A DNA stretch of 37,219 bases from JABHCC01 sp964444375 (GTDB lineage: Bacteria; Bacteroidota; Bacteroidia; Bacteroidales; UBA12481): positions 1 to 37,219 of the forward strand of contig CAYUGX010000008.1 of assembly GCA_964444375.1 (NCBI GenBank), given 5' to 3'. The position numbers and the translations under genes are program-made. The notes below the pieces were generated by a model. It ran no database searches. It was not told the origin of the DNA and worked only from the letters and a program-made list of their open reading frames with translations. Positions within the stretch are counted from its first letter, which is position 1; every line of letters starts with the position of its first letter. Positions 8,254 through 17,113 of this stretch are shown piece by piece.

Positions 8254-9738
8254 TTACCCGACTGTGGTGCAATTAAAATTACATAGTTGGCTGAAGGCTT
8301 GTAGTTCTTTTACGTAGTCGCCGTAAAAGAAAAGCTGGTGAAAGCCTGGGTAGGCCAAAATATTATAGTCGCCATCCATTTTGGCCTTAACCGATACAAC
8401 GCAGCCTCCGCTGGGTGGAACACTCATGTTGTCAACCACGGTTCCGGCCGAAACCAATAGTTCTGATGGTTTTTCCCCATTAGCTGCACCCGGCAAAAGA
8501 TCAAGGCAGGTGATCCGTTGTCCGAGCTTCCAGATGGTACGTGGTACGGCATCCCGGTTGCCGTGGTGGTGGGTTAAATCGAAGGGTTCAGGATCAGCCT
8601 CGAAACCGTTCAATCGGGTGGGACTTGAACAGTGGGCCCCGATCAAGGTATCATCAGATGTATCGGCCACCGGATCTTGTTGAAAACCGGGGCGTTCAAA
8701 CAAATATTGAGTCATTATTTGTGACGCGATTGCTCCAGTATCAGCTTCGCAGGCAGCTGGAATTCCATCGTCATTCATCCTCGACCAGGATATACAGGGT
8801 AAGCTGATGGGCTCGTTTGCCAGCGCGCCGAGGCAATCCATCGATATGGCATCGCATTCATAATCTTTCAATAGCTTACCGGCAACTTGATAGCTTTTGA
8901 TCCCGTTAATTACATCCTCTCGGGTTGACCCAACCATTTTCTCAGACTGCTTGATGTAGGCGTCGGCCATATCTTCAATTTCCTGGGTCATCTTCAAGGC
9001 CCGGTAAGTCTCAAGAAAACAGACTGCGGGGAGATAGTGAAGCGTTATTCCCGTATCAGCAAGCGGACGTTCAATTTCTTGCTGGCCTGCCAGCACAAGG
9101 CATTTGGCTTGCTTCATCAACGCTTTGGCTTTGAGCATCTGCATGCCATATTGCGCCTGGGAAAAATCATTCGTTGAAAAAATTACACTTCCGGGTTCTT
9201 CAGCAATTCCAATGGTATTGGTTGTAAATGAACTTCCTAAGGGAGAGAAAATGACCGATGGGATGCCCGAAGAAATGGCCTTGCCAGCCGTTGGCCAGGT
9301 ATGCTGCTGGCGATCGAGCAGCAAGAGCATCAGGCCATCAACTCCCTCATTTTGGGCAGCAAACATCCATTGGTCGGCTTCTTCATGACTAAATATAGGT
9401 TCATCACGGAGGTCAAGTTTTACTCCCTTGGCTTCGGCAGTTTCATGCATTAATTTGGTGTAGTTCTCTCTCGCAGCTTCTCCATCGTACACTGCTCCCG
9501 GCCACCACATGCCATAGTCTTCTTTACGCCTGACAAATGCAGCTTTTATTCGAGGCACATAGCTACTTGCCGGTCCGGCGGCCTGCATTCTGGCAAAGAC
9601 AGGTACAGAATCACAACTACTCAATCCCAATCCACCCAGAACTGAGGTTCCGGCTAGGGCAATTCCGGTAGTTTTTAAAAAGTCACGTCTATTTACATGA
9701 TTGTGGTTGCAATGGGCGGGGCAGCGGGATTGACTCAT
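8254..9738 (-). CDS. Tat-exported sugar-isomerase-like (FucI/AraA-type) lipoprotein
   Basis: The product has 494 residues. The N-terminus has NRRDFLKTTGIALAGTSVLG, a Tat signal with RR at 17-18 and the FLK motif, followed by lipobox GLSSC (Cys42), so it is probably a Tat-dependent lipoprotein. Upstream of the Tat motif is a short Cys/His cluster (CPAHCNHNH). The rest resembles the L-fucose/L-arabinose isomerase-like superfamily (COG2407): DGLMLLLLDRQQHTWPTAGK in the first domain, DAISMDCLGAL in the middle, and a C-terminal sugar-isomerase part near LLPGAANGEKPSELLVSAGT. Catalytic and metal residues cannot be fixed by eye. Many such exported proteins in Bacteroidota and Planctomycetota sit in carbohydrate-use loci, but no transporter or kinase is next to it here. 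It stands alone, 130 nt upstream of which begins the repeat-bordered gap to the CPBP gene. Confidence 0.7.
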   Translation of the reverse strand: MSQSRCPAHCNHNHVNRRDFLKTTGIALAGTSVLGGLGLSSCDSVPVFARMQAAGPASSYVPRIKAAFVRRKEDYGMWWPGAVYDGEAARENYTKLMHETAEAKGVKLDLRDEPIFSHEEADQWMFAAQNEGVDGLMLLLLDRQQHTWPTAGKAISSGIPSVIFSPLGSSFTTNTIGIAEEPGSVIFSTNDFSQAQYGMQMLKAKALMKQAKCLVLAGQQEIERPLADTGITLHYLPAVCFLETYRALKMTQEIEDMADAYIKQSEKMVGSTREDVINGIKSYQVAGKLLKDYECDAISMDCLGALANEPISLPCISWSRMNDDGIPAACEADTGAIASQIMTQYLFERPGFQQDPVADTSDDTLIGAHCSSPTRLNGFEADPEPFDLTHHHGNRDAVPRTIWKLGQRITCLDLLPGAANGEKPSELLVSAGTVVDNMSVPPSGGCVVSVKAKMDGDYNILAYPGFHQLFFYGDYVKELQAFSQLCNFNCTTVG

Positions 9739-9789
9739 GGCATATTTGTTTAGTTGTTATTAGGTTAGATAAAAGTAGTAAACAGTTTT

Positions 9790-9867
9790 TAGTTTTCAGT
9801 TTTCAGCAAGAAATAGGAATTAAGACTTACTGACAACTTTTCACTGTTCACTTTGAACTGAAAACTA
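9790..9867. repeat. Small repeat element with 12-bp perfect terminal inverted repeats
   Basis: TAGTTTTCAGTT at 9790-9801 is the exact reverse complement of AACTGAAAACTA at 9856-9867. In between are further TTTTCAG and TTCACTG words. AGTTTTC/GTTTTCAGCAAG recurs with one change near 12008-12025, upstream of the first TPR lipoprotein. It could act as a weak bidirectional hairpin or be a short mobile or decayed element. No transposase is nearby. Confidence 0.55.
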
Positions 9868-9871
9868 GATT

Positions 9872-10516
9872 TTAACCCCATACCCACCAAGGTGCATCAA
9901 TATAGTCGCCGTAGACTATCAAATCGAAAGTGATATGGGCTATTAGTGGAATTAGTGTGGTGCCTGCCTTTTCTTTGACCCAACCGATTACCAAACCGAA
10001 AGCGAGTGTCCAAATCAGAAGGCCTGAAAAATGAATTTCCAATCCTGAATCGTGGGAGACGAATATCAGGATCTTGTAAGCTGTATGAGCAATTGATGTT
10101 ATAGCAATTGCAAAAAAAACATTGATCTTGGCCAGGCGGGTTTGAAGATAGCCCCTGAATAGCAATTCCTCGGTGGCACCAATTGACATTGATACCAAAA
10201 CAAACCATCTCAGGTCTCTGGGTAGTATGGCCAGATCAAGGTAATCACGATACACCATCCCCAACAGAGCTCCTCCTAGTACGGCTATGGCCAGATACAA
10301 TCGGTGTTCTGCTCTCCATTTTCCAAAACCAAAAAAACCTGTCAGGGATGGTGATCGCTTATACTGACTAACCAACGGATAAATAGCCAACGCCAAAGCA
10401 GCTATTGCTATAATCCATACACGGTTTGGCTCCTGAACAAAGTAGGTAAACGTCAGCAGACCAATAATGAAAATGCCTGATTCAATCAGGCCTCTTTTAT
10501 ACTGAACGTCTTTCAC
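9872..10516 (-). CDS. CPBP-family intramembrane metalloprotease
   Basis: The product has 214 residues with about six membrane segments. It carries the family motifs: EExxxR at Glu116-Glu117-Arg121 (GATEELLFRGYLQTRL), a His at 144 in SIAHTAYK, and a His at 194 in LIAHITFD. These are the residues of the CPBP (CAAX-processing/bacteriocin-protection, Rce1-like) glutamate protease family of the inner membrane. Family members cleave small membrane-bound substrates or protect from self-made bacteriocins; the substrate here is unknown. Its start lies inside the end of the LRR gene (20-nt overlap), so translation of the two is probably coupled and they may work together. Confidence 0.9.
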   Translation of the reverse strand: MKDVQYKRGLIESGIFIIGLLTFTYFVQEPNRVWIIAIAALALAIYPLVSQYKRSPSLTGFFGFGKWRAEHRLYLAIAVLGGALLGMVYRDYLDLAILPRDLRWFVLVSMSIGATEELLFRGYLQTRLAKINVFFAIAITSIAHTAYKILIFVSHDSGLEIHFSGLLIWTLAFGLVIGWVKEKAGTTLIPLIAHITFDLIVYGDYIDAPWWVWG

Positions 10517-11855
10517 TTCTTTTTATCCGAGAGGTAAGTATAAGTAACACCAGAGCCAATGGGATTAACACTAATAGCCATCCTGATCCCATACAGAAGG
10601 CATCAGTTGGAACCAGAATAGTTTTGGGCAGTTGTTCTTTCAGCTCATTGAGGACTGTGGAATCTTCAAAAACCTCTGCTGGATAGGCCAGATAGCTTAG
10701 ATGATTTAATTCGTAGATCGATTCTGGTTCCAGATCATCATTGGTGATGATCAGGCAGTCAAGGCCAGGTATTTCGGCAATCGCATCAACATTGGTAACT
10801 TGCTCACATTCAACCAGTTTCAAAATATCCAGGGTGGTCAGCTCAGGAATGAGTAGATCAAAGGCTTCTTGTGAAACATTGTTGGGTAATGACAGGTACT
10901 CGAGTCGTGTTAAATTCTTGAGCTCATCCAGGCCGCTAATCTGATCACAATTAATCAGACTTAACCGTCTTAAACTGGTAAAATCCGAAATCCCTGACAA
11001 GTCTGTCAGATTTTCACACGTGGTGAGGTTTAGTTCTTTGAGATTGGGTAAAACAGGCAGGTCATTTAAAGAGGAGAAGTCTCCATCTATGATGCTCAAA
11101 CTTATGAGCTGCTTCATGTGCTGAAGTTCTCTCAAATCTCCATCACTATCATCATACACGATTATAGATTCTAGACTTGGTAATTTGGCCAGTTTCTCGA
11201 AGTTAATTAGGGACACATCCGGTAGGTAGAGAAATTCAAGGGCATCCGCCTTATGGAGCATATCAAGGTCTTTTTCATCGTAATCACCGTGTTCATCATC
11301 CAGTATCCATGGAGGGTTAAACAGACTCAACAACTTTTTTACGGGCATGGTCCCTGATTCCAGAACCAGGCTTATGTTCTGTTTTACTTCTGCTATCTTT
11401 TCCAACGCCTCCCAATAATCGACTGGTAAGTCAGCCTCAATACTCAGTGTGCGAAGGAGAATCGTTTTTTCATTGGCCAGGGATTGAAGCCATTCAAGAT
11501 GAGTATCGTCCTCCTCAACTCGGGCAAAGATAATCTCATCATTGAGGCTCAGGCGAAAACCGTCCCATGAAAAATCGAGCTGACTCCCATCTGACTTCAG
11601 GTAGCGGTAAAATGCAACTTCATCGAACTCATCTACACCCAGGTAAAGCACATCCTGGTCATATAGCGGCAGAGCCGAAGTACTATCCGGGCCATTGCCG
11701 ACGAAATAGCCATAATTGGCAGAAATATTCATTGACAAGTCAACGCCGGTAATGTGAACAATCTTGAATTTATCTTTCCCGCTGCCCCAGATCAGGAACA
11801 GCACGACCGCAATCAATAACACGGCGGTCACCACTGCTAAGAATCTCTTTGTCAT
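10497..11855 (-). CDS. Membrane-anchored leucine-rich-repeat protein
   Basis: The product has 452 residues. A transmembrane segment lies at about 4-23 and a second near the C-terminus (about 427-444, WLLVLIPLALVLLILTSRIK), so the body should be on one side of the membrane, most likely periplasmic. Residues about 200-400 form 8 or so leucine-rich repeats of about 22 residues (for example LPNLKELNLTTCENLTDLSG, FTSLRRLSLINCDQISGLDE, LTRLEYLSLPNN). LRRs bind proteins. The gene overlaps the start of the CPBP protease gene by 20 nt; a binding protein coupled to an intramembrane protease could be a receptor or adaptor, which is inference only. Confidence 0.85.
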   Translation of the reverse strand: MTKRFLAVVTAVLLIAVVLFLIWGSGKDKFKIVHITGVDLSMNISANYGYFVGNGPDSTSALPLYDQDVLYLGVDEFDEVAFYRYLKSDGSQLDFSWDGFRLSLNDEIIFARVEEDDTHLEWLQSLANEKTILLRTLSIEADLPVDYWEALEKIAEVKQNISLVLESGTMPVKKLLSLFNPPWILDDEHGDYDEKDLDMLHKADALEFLYLPDVSLINFEKLAKLPSLESIIVYDDSDGDLRELQHMKQLISLSIIDGDFSSLNDLPVLPNLKELNLTTCENLTDLSGISDFTSLRRLSLINCDQISGLDELKNLTRLEYLSLPNNVSQEAFDLLIPELTTLDILKLVECEQVTNVDAIAEIPGLDCLIITNDDLEPESIYELNHLSYLAYPAEVFEDSTVLNELKEQLPKTILVPTDAFCMGSGWLLVLIPLALVLLILTSRIKRSERRSV

Positions 11856-12061
11856 GATGGTTAGGTTTTGTATGCAAGTTAAGGAATATTTGGGGAATGG
11901 AGGAGGTTCGTGTAACTTTGGAGGAACCTAATCTTGCTACAATGATCTTTGTAACTATTGAACAGTTTAAAGAGCCTCACGGTTGTGGGGGTAGTTGTCA
12001 GTCTTCAGTTTTCCGTTTTCAGCAAGTCTTAAGGAACAAAGGTATAAGAGTCATAAGTATG

Positions 12062-13528
12062 ATGAGGTATTTCTTCTTTCTTTTTGCGGTTTTAGCAGCA
12101 GCCTGCTCCCCCACCCGGCATCAGATGCCGATGTCGACCTATTCAGATGAGGCGAGGGATTTATTTATCCAAGGGCGAGAGTTCTCTGAGAACGAGCAAC
12201 CAGCCAGAGCAGATTCTTTCCTTCTTGCGGCTATTCAGATTGATCCAGATTTTGCGTTGGCCTATAGCTATCTTTTGGATTACTCAGGTCTGAATAAAGC
12301 CAAAGATCGAATCAATAAGGCTTCAATTGGTGAGCGAATGATCATAAAGGCCAAGGATGCTTTGTATTGGGAAAATTATCAGGAAGCTTTATTGACAATT
12401 GACAGCCTGATCGCCATCTTTCCAAAAGACAGACATTGTCTTCATCTTGCCAGTGTGCTTTACCGAAACAGCGAAAAACTAGAAAAAGCAGAAGAAATTT
12501 GCAGGCAAGCCATCAAAGTTGATCGTTATTATCCGGCCATCTATAATCAATTGACTCATATTTTAATGGACCAGGATCGATATGAAGAAGCTAAACAGAC
12601 AGCCCAAGAATACCNNNNNNNNNNTAATTTATTCGGAGGACATAACTGAAAGGCATTTGATACTTTTGGTCAAATCTTAGCATTATCAGGTGATTACCGT
12701 GAGGGAATTAAAGCTTATACTCAAATACCCCATTACAAATCTGATTGGTCAAGTTTTTATTATAAAACGGCCTGGGCCTATATTTACCTAGGAGAGTACG
12801 ATCAAGCACAAAAGTATATTGACGAACTCTATAATTTCTATTCTGATAGATTAGATTTACATGTGAGAGTGGGCTCTGCTGCGACAATGACCGCCCACAT
12901 CCAGTTCATTCACAGTGATCTACAGGGTGCACTGGATATTATAGACAGGTTCATAGATTATGCTTATGAAAGAGGATCCTTAAAAAATGTTCTGCATGGT
13001 TGGCGAAACAAAGGTTGGTTTTGCATGAGAGGAGGAAATATCAACCATGGAATTAATTGCTTTAAAACTGGAATAGAGCTGTTGTCAAAAGATGAAATCT
13101 CATATAGGGATTACCATGAAATAGCAGTGCAACTCTATGGAGGACTAAGTTTAAGCTATGGTGAAATCGGAAGCTTGGATAGTTCAAAATACTATCTAAA
13201 TGAAGCCAAATCCATATACAATATCACCGAACCGAAGGAATTTATCAGAAGCATGATGATTACCATTGAATGCGCATTTGCCATCAATCAAGGAGATTAC
13301 GACCAGGCCATCGAACGGCTTAGTCCGATTAAATATCCCGGAGCTCCATGGCGTTTCTATCTTGCTAAAGCCCATGAATTAAGTGGGAATACACAGCTGG
13401 CTCGCAAGTATTATCATCACGCCATGCATCAAAGAAAGGCGGTTATGACCGGTTTCTTTTACCAAGAATGCAAAGAAAAACTGAAAGAACTCATTAGTCC
13501 CCAATCCCACAATCCCCTAATCCCTTAA
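12062..13528 (+). CDS. TPR lipoprotein of the SPTRHQ family, copy 1; split by assembly gap and an apparent 1-nt deletion
   Basis: Starting at ATG 12062 gives a lipoprotein signal ending AAAC (Cys15), then SPTRHQMPMSTYSDEARDLF and TPR units beginning IDPDFALAYSYL. Copy 2 (15610) also has its Cys at 15, which supports this start; an ATG at 12059 is also possible. The frame runs into 10 N at 12615-12624. Past the gap, with the gap kept at 10 nt, a TGA appears at 12647-12649. Just before it, another frame reads IYSEDITE, and the TPR frame resumes with KAFDTFGQILALSGDYREG, which aligns without gaps to NANDSFAEMLMRTGDLQRA in copy 3. One missing A in GAAAGG at the contig edge explains this. The gene is therefore probably intact in the organism at about 485 residues, ending TGFFYQECKEKLKEL like its paralogs. 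Role unknown; TPRs bind proteins. Confidence 0.8.
12615..12624. other. Assembly gap (10 N)
   Basis: Ten undefined bases join two contig ends inside the first TPR lipoprotein gene. Comparison with the paralogs suggests the true missing length is close to 10 nt, since 8 residues separate the flanking conserved blocks in copy 3 and about that many are already visible here. Confidence 1.
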
Positions 13529-13534
13529 TCACAA

Positions 13535-13602
13535 CTCTTCACACTTCTTAACAAAGCTTGATATAATCTTCAAAAATCAACTTGAAGCTGTCTATACTTT
13601 TG
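13535..13602 (+). promoter_or_regulatory. Phased repeat promoter A (upstream of the Kelch gene)
   Basis: Half-sites: CTCTTCACAC (13535), TTCTTAACAA (13545), AGCTTGATAT (13555), then ATCTTCA ending at 13572. An extra upstream copy, TTAATCACAA, starts at 13525. CTT cores recur every 10-11 bp, as in OmpR/PhoB-type regulator sites. TATACTTT begins 20 nt after the block, and TACTTTTG (13595-13602) fully matches the Bacteroidota -7 element TAnnTTTG. No -33 TTTG is seen at the usual spacing, which fits an activator-dependent promoter. The Kelch ATG is 57 nt after the block. Confidence 0.65.
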
Positions 13603-13629
13603 GTACTACATAACCAAAACTGAATTGCT

Positions 13630-15600
13630 ATGAAAGTTTCTAGAATTTTTACACTGATAATTGCATTTTTATCTCCATGCCTAGTTGTGGCCCAGAATGG
13701 TAGCTGGGAAGTGGATCTTGAACCCATGCCCGTCGAGAAGTGGCATTTCTCATCGTGCGTTTTAGATGGAAAAATTTATTGTATTGGTGGGGCGGTTTTG
13801 ACAGATTCAACAAGAGCAAATGGTGAGGCTTACACAGGAATTGAAGTCTATGATCCGCTAACGAATACCTGGGATATGACTCGTGCAGATATGCCGGTTC
13901 CCATAATGAGTGGAGTACCAGGCGTGATTAACGGTAATATTTTCATTTGTGGTGGTTACGATAGTCAGGAAGGAAAATCGATACGAACCTTAGTCATGTA
14001 TTCACCGGCCACCGATTCCTGGGAAGTAAAAGATTCCATGCCTACGCCTCGTTGGGGTCACAGATCCGCCGTTATCAATGGCAAAATGCACGTTCTCGGA
14101 TCAAGTGTCACCACCCAGAGTATCATGGGAATACATGAATGCTATGATCCAGTAACGAATCAATGGGAAACATTGGCTCCGATACCCGTACCAGCATGGG
14201 ATATGCATGTCGACACCCTGGGTGGTGAAATCTACTTGTTTGGTGGGCTAAAGATTCTTCCAAGACTTGAAAATATCATTCAAATCTATAATCCCGAAAA
14301 TGATAGCTGGAGGACTGCTGGTGTTGAGCTGCCTTATGATGTTGGTGGAGGAATGTCGGGTTGCACTGTTTTTGAAAACAAAGTCTATCTGATCAATCCA
14401 ACAGTTGAGGTCAATCCTGGATATATTTTTCAAGGCTGTGATGATATCTTGATGTATGATCCGGTGAACGAAAATGCTTTCTGCGTGGCAAAGACGCCCC
14501 TATCACGGGATTATACTTCGGCACATTGTATTGATGGCAAGATTTATATACTTGGAGGTGTTAAAAGAGGGCACGACATTAACAACTTCACTGATGCGGT
14601 TTGCACAGATGTGATCGTTTATCATCCGGTAGGGGACCCAATTTATGCGAAAGAAGGCTATCTATCTAAACCATTTCTCAGTAAATATGGTGATTCGATA
14701 AAATTTCAAACTGAATTTATTAATAATCAAAATGCTAGCATACGAGCCTATGCTCACATCATTAGTTTAGATGAAACATTGCATGATTCCATTTTGATGT
14801 TTGATTATGGTGTACATGATGATGGCCTGGCAAATGATGGGCTATTCGGAACCTATCTCTCGGTCAATGAGGAAAGAGAATTCAAAGTGGGTGTGAGCTC
14901 AGAAGATCTGGATAATGGAGGGTACTTTGTTCGTCATGATATCAATCGAATTACTAGCATAGGGCCCTTGGTATTCAATGGCTTTGAGTATCCTTATGAA
15001 GATACCATACCGGATCCGGGTGATGTCATCTCATTCCATGCGTATTTACAGAACATGGGCCAGGTAGCAGAAGCAGAAGGAATAAAAGCTTCAATTGTCA
15101 GTTTGAGTGAACATGCCACTGTAACAGATAGAGTGCTGAATTTTGATGACATTCCAGCAGGGGAATCTATCAGAGCACAAACCCGTAAAACCCTGACAAT
15201 CTCCGAAGAGTGTCCGAATAATGCTATTCTCTCTCTGAGAATGGATATCATGAGTAATGGTAGATTATTCTGGCAGGATACGATCAGAATCAAGGTTGGT
15301 GCAGGTTTGTTACTCAATAACCATAGCATTAAATTCACTGAGGATCTTCAACTAAACGTATACCCGAATCCGATCACCCATCAAGCCCAAATCCGCTATC
15401 AATTGCCGAAGTCCTTTATTGGTGAACTACTCATCATGAACTTAACAGGACAAGTTTTGACTCACCAGCAACTAGACAACAGGACAACAGGACAACAGGT
15501 CTACACCTGGAATACCTCACACATTCCTAACGGTCTTTACATTGTTGGTATAAGGTCAGGAGAAACAGAACAATATCTCAAAGTCATTGTAAATCACTAA
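13630..15600 (+). CDS. Secreted Kelch-repeat protein with T9SS type A sorting tail
   Basis: The product has 656 residues. A signal peptide (residues 1-22, ending VVAQ) is followed by about six Kelch blades (about 30-345), with signatures such as KIYCIGGA, NGNIFICGGYDS, GEIYLFGGLKI and GKIYILGGVKR. Residues about 350-480 contain a beta-sandwich-like stretch (DYGVHDDGLANDGLFGTYLS), then a CARDB-like part with DPGDVISFHAYLQNMGQ. Residues about 573-656 are a T9SS tail: LNVYPNPITHQAQIRY, then NGLYIVGIRSG near the end. It is expected to be exported by Sec, moved across the outer membrane by type IX secretion and attached to the cell surface or released. The start lies 57 nt after promoter block A, and the stop is 9 nt before the next TPR lipoprotein, so the two form an operon. 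The T9SS tail contains three in-frame copies of an 8-bp word (15475-15498). Confidence 0.9.
   Translation: MKVSRIFTLIIAFLSPCLVVAQNGSWEVDLEPMPVEKWHFSSCVLDGKIYCIGGAVLTDSTRANGEAYTGIEVYDPLTNTWDMTRADMPVPIMSGVPGVINGNIFICGGYDSQEGKSIRTLVMYSPATDSWEVKDSMPTPRWGHRSAVINGKMHVLGSSVTTQSIMGIHECYDPVTNQWETLAPIPVPAWDMHVDTLGGEIYLFGGLKILPRLENIIQIYNPENDSWRTAGVELPYDVGGGMSGCTVFENKVYLINPTVEVNPGYIFQGCDDILMYDPVNENAFCVAKTPLSRDYTSAHCIDGKIYILGGVKRGHDINNFTDAVCTDVIVYHPVGDPIYAKEGYLSKPFLSKYGDSIKFQTEFINNQNASIRAYAHIISLDETLHDSILMFDYGVHDDGLANDGLFGTYLSVNEEREFKVGVSSEDLDNGGYFVRHDINRITSIGPLVFNGFEYPYEDTIPDPGDVISFHAYLQNMGQVAEAEGIKASIVSLSEHATVTDRVLNFDDIPAGESIRAQTRKTLTISEECPNNAILSLRMDIMSNGRLFWQDTIRIKVGAGLLLNNHSIKFTEDLQLNVYPNPITHQAQIRYQLPKSFIGELLIMNLTGQVLTHQQLDNRTTGQQVYTWNTSHIPNGLYIVGIRSGETEQYLKVIVNH
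15475..15498. repeat. Three in-frame copies of GACAACAG inside the T9SS tail
   Basis: The unit repeats exactly three times (24 nt), so the frame is preserved, encoding DNRTTGQQ in the sorting domain. Its reverse complement, CTGTTGTC, differs by only a base or so from the GGTTGTCC/AGTTGTCC units at 8162-8249. It looks like the same word family inside a gene. Confidence 0.7.
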
Positions 15601-15609
15601 CTTTATGGG

Positions 15610-17028
15610 GTGCGACTGCTCATCTGCCTCATAAGTCTTTTTTTTCTTGCCTGCTCCCCCACCCGGCATCAGATGCCGATTACGACTTCATCTGATGAGG
15701 CCTTGGCATTGTTTATCGAAGCGCGGCATTTATGGGAATGCAGAGAACAAGAAAAGGCCAATGCTTTGCTGGAAGAAGCCCTTGAAATTGATCCGGATTT
15801 TGCACTTGCCTACATGTATTACAGAATCCCGAGTAGTTTTATCAAGGCCAAGCAGTTAATTCATAATGTGACCCAAGGCGAGAAACTATTTATCAAAGCT
15901 GGATTGGCTTATGTAGATGGCGATTTTTCAACCTGTGGGCATTTATATGATAGCCTTGTTCAATTGTATCCTAAGGATCAGCATTGCTGGCTAAGCGCAG
16001 GAAATATCAACCGAAATTTAGATCTGGTAAAAGCAGAACAATGCTATAGAAAAGCGATTGATATAGACCCCTTGCATTCTGGCGCACACAGGAGACTTGG
16101 GGTTCTTTTGCAAGGCATGGGCAGATTTGATGAGGCGGATCAGGCCTTTCAGGAATATCTTGAATTGGAACCAGAACTAGGGAATTCTGCATTAGTGTAC
16201 AGCCACTTATTGTTAAAACAAGGAAGAATACAAGAGGGGATCAAGTTTTATAGAAATGTGCTGCATCAGGATCCTAGTTCAATTACGGCTTACGTCCGTC
16301 TGACATGGTTACACATGTATCAAGATGACTTCGAAGATGCGATGTACTATTGTCAAAAAATCCAGGAACATAGCCAAAACCAGGAACAAGCAGAATGGGC
16401 AATCAGCATGGCAGCAAACATCCACTTCATCCTAGGTAATGGTCAAAAAACCATGGAAATAATCGATGCTGCTATTAATAAGGCCGAATTGGAGAAGAAT
16501 AAATCCACGCTTCATCATTTCATCCACCAAAAAGGCTGGATTCTCATGGGAATGAATCAAAACTCTGATGCCATTTTGATGTTCATGGATGGTTTAAACT
16601 TACTTTCAGATTCTCTGGACCGTGATCAAGATCTCCAAACTATTCAATTTCGTTATCACGGTGCTTTGAGCATTGCCTATGCAAAAATGGGATCGGATAG
16701 TAGAGCGGAACATCACCTCGTGAAAGCCCGATCTCTTTACTCCTCAGTAGAAAAAAGCTGGACCAACCTGGATTTCAAAAGAGTGTACGAATCGGCCAAC
16801 GCCTTTTACAGGGGAGATTATGGACGAGCTATTTCAGAAGCCAGTATTCGGTCATCGAATGAATGTGTTCTCTGTCAATATTACCAGGCCAAAAGTTATG
16901 AGGCTATCGGTCAGTTCGACAAAGCCTTAGAGTATTACCAGATGGCCTACTACTCTTACTATCCTGATTACACGGGTTTAGTTTTTAATGCCTGTCAAGA
17001 AAAACTAGAAGAATTCGGGGCATTTTGA
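15610..17028 (+). CDS. TPR lipoprotein of the SPTRHQ family, copy 2
   Basis: The product has 472 residues. The start is GTG 15610: the only nearby ATG (15605) is in another frame and stops quickly, and the GTG gives MRLLICLISLFFLACSPTRH with lipobox Cys15. After SPTRHQMPITTSSDEALALF come about ten helical TPR-like repeats; clear ones include AEQCYRKAIDIDPLHSGAHR, ADQAFQEYLELEPELGNSAL and ALEYYQMAYYSYYPDYTG. The last residues (TGLVFNACQEKLEEF) are the family end signature. Paralogs are at 12062 and 23873; the start region shares a 32-nt identical stretch with copy 1 (12101-12132 against 15649-15680). It is 9 nt after the Kelch stop, so it is co-transcribed with that T9SS cargo from promoter A. 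Localisation to an envelope membrane is likely. No enzymatic motif is seen. Confidence 0.85.
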   Translation: MRLLICLISLFFLACSPTRHQMPITTSSDEALALFIEARHLWECREQEKANALLEEALEIDPDFALAYMYYRIPSSFIKAKQLIHNVTQGEKLFIKAGLAYVDGDFSTCGHLYDSLVQLYPKDQHCWLSAGNINRNLDLVKAEQCYRKAIDIDPLHSGAHRRLGVLLQGMGRFDEADQAFQEYLELEPELGNSALVYSHLLLKQGRIQEGIKFYRNVLHQDPSSITAYVRLTWLHMYQDDFEDAMYYCQKIQEHSQNQEQAEWAISMAANIHFILGNGQKTMEIIDAAINKAELEKNKSTLHHFIHQKGWILMGMNQNSDAILMFMDGLNLLSDSLDRDQDLQTIQFRYHGALSIAYAKMGSDSRAEHHLVKARSLYSSVEKSWTNLDFKRVYESANAFYRGDYGRAISEASIRSSNECVLCQYYQAKSYEAIGQFDKALEYYQMAYYSYYPDYTGLVFNACQEKLEEFGAF

Positions 17029-17059
17029 CAATTCTTCACAAAACTTGCTTATGTCTCCA
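17022..17059 (+). promoter_or_regulatory. Phased repeat promoter B (upstream of a decayed gene)
   Basis: Half-sites: ATTTTGACAA (17022), TTCTTCACAA (17032), AACTTGCTTA (17042), then GTCTCCA ending 17059. The first half-site contains the stop codon of TPR copy 2. A GTG with a signal-peptide-like sequence lies 54 nt downstream (17114), the same spacing as at the other sites, but the ACTTT core is not seen at the expected place. This is consistent with decay of the downstream gene. Confidence 0.55.
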
Positions 17060-17113
17060 TTTTTGGTTGGTATAACAGTTTTAGGTTAGCCCTTGAATCT
17101 CAATCTCGTTACT

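Noticed and set aside
11897..12061. Longer N-terminus for TPR copy 1 starting at 11897
   Set aside because: It would place about 55 residues of repeat-derived sequence before a perfect lipoprotein signal; the start at 12062 matches copy 2.
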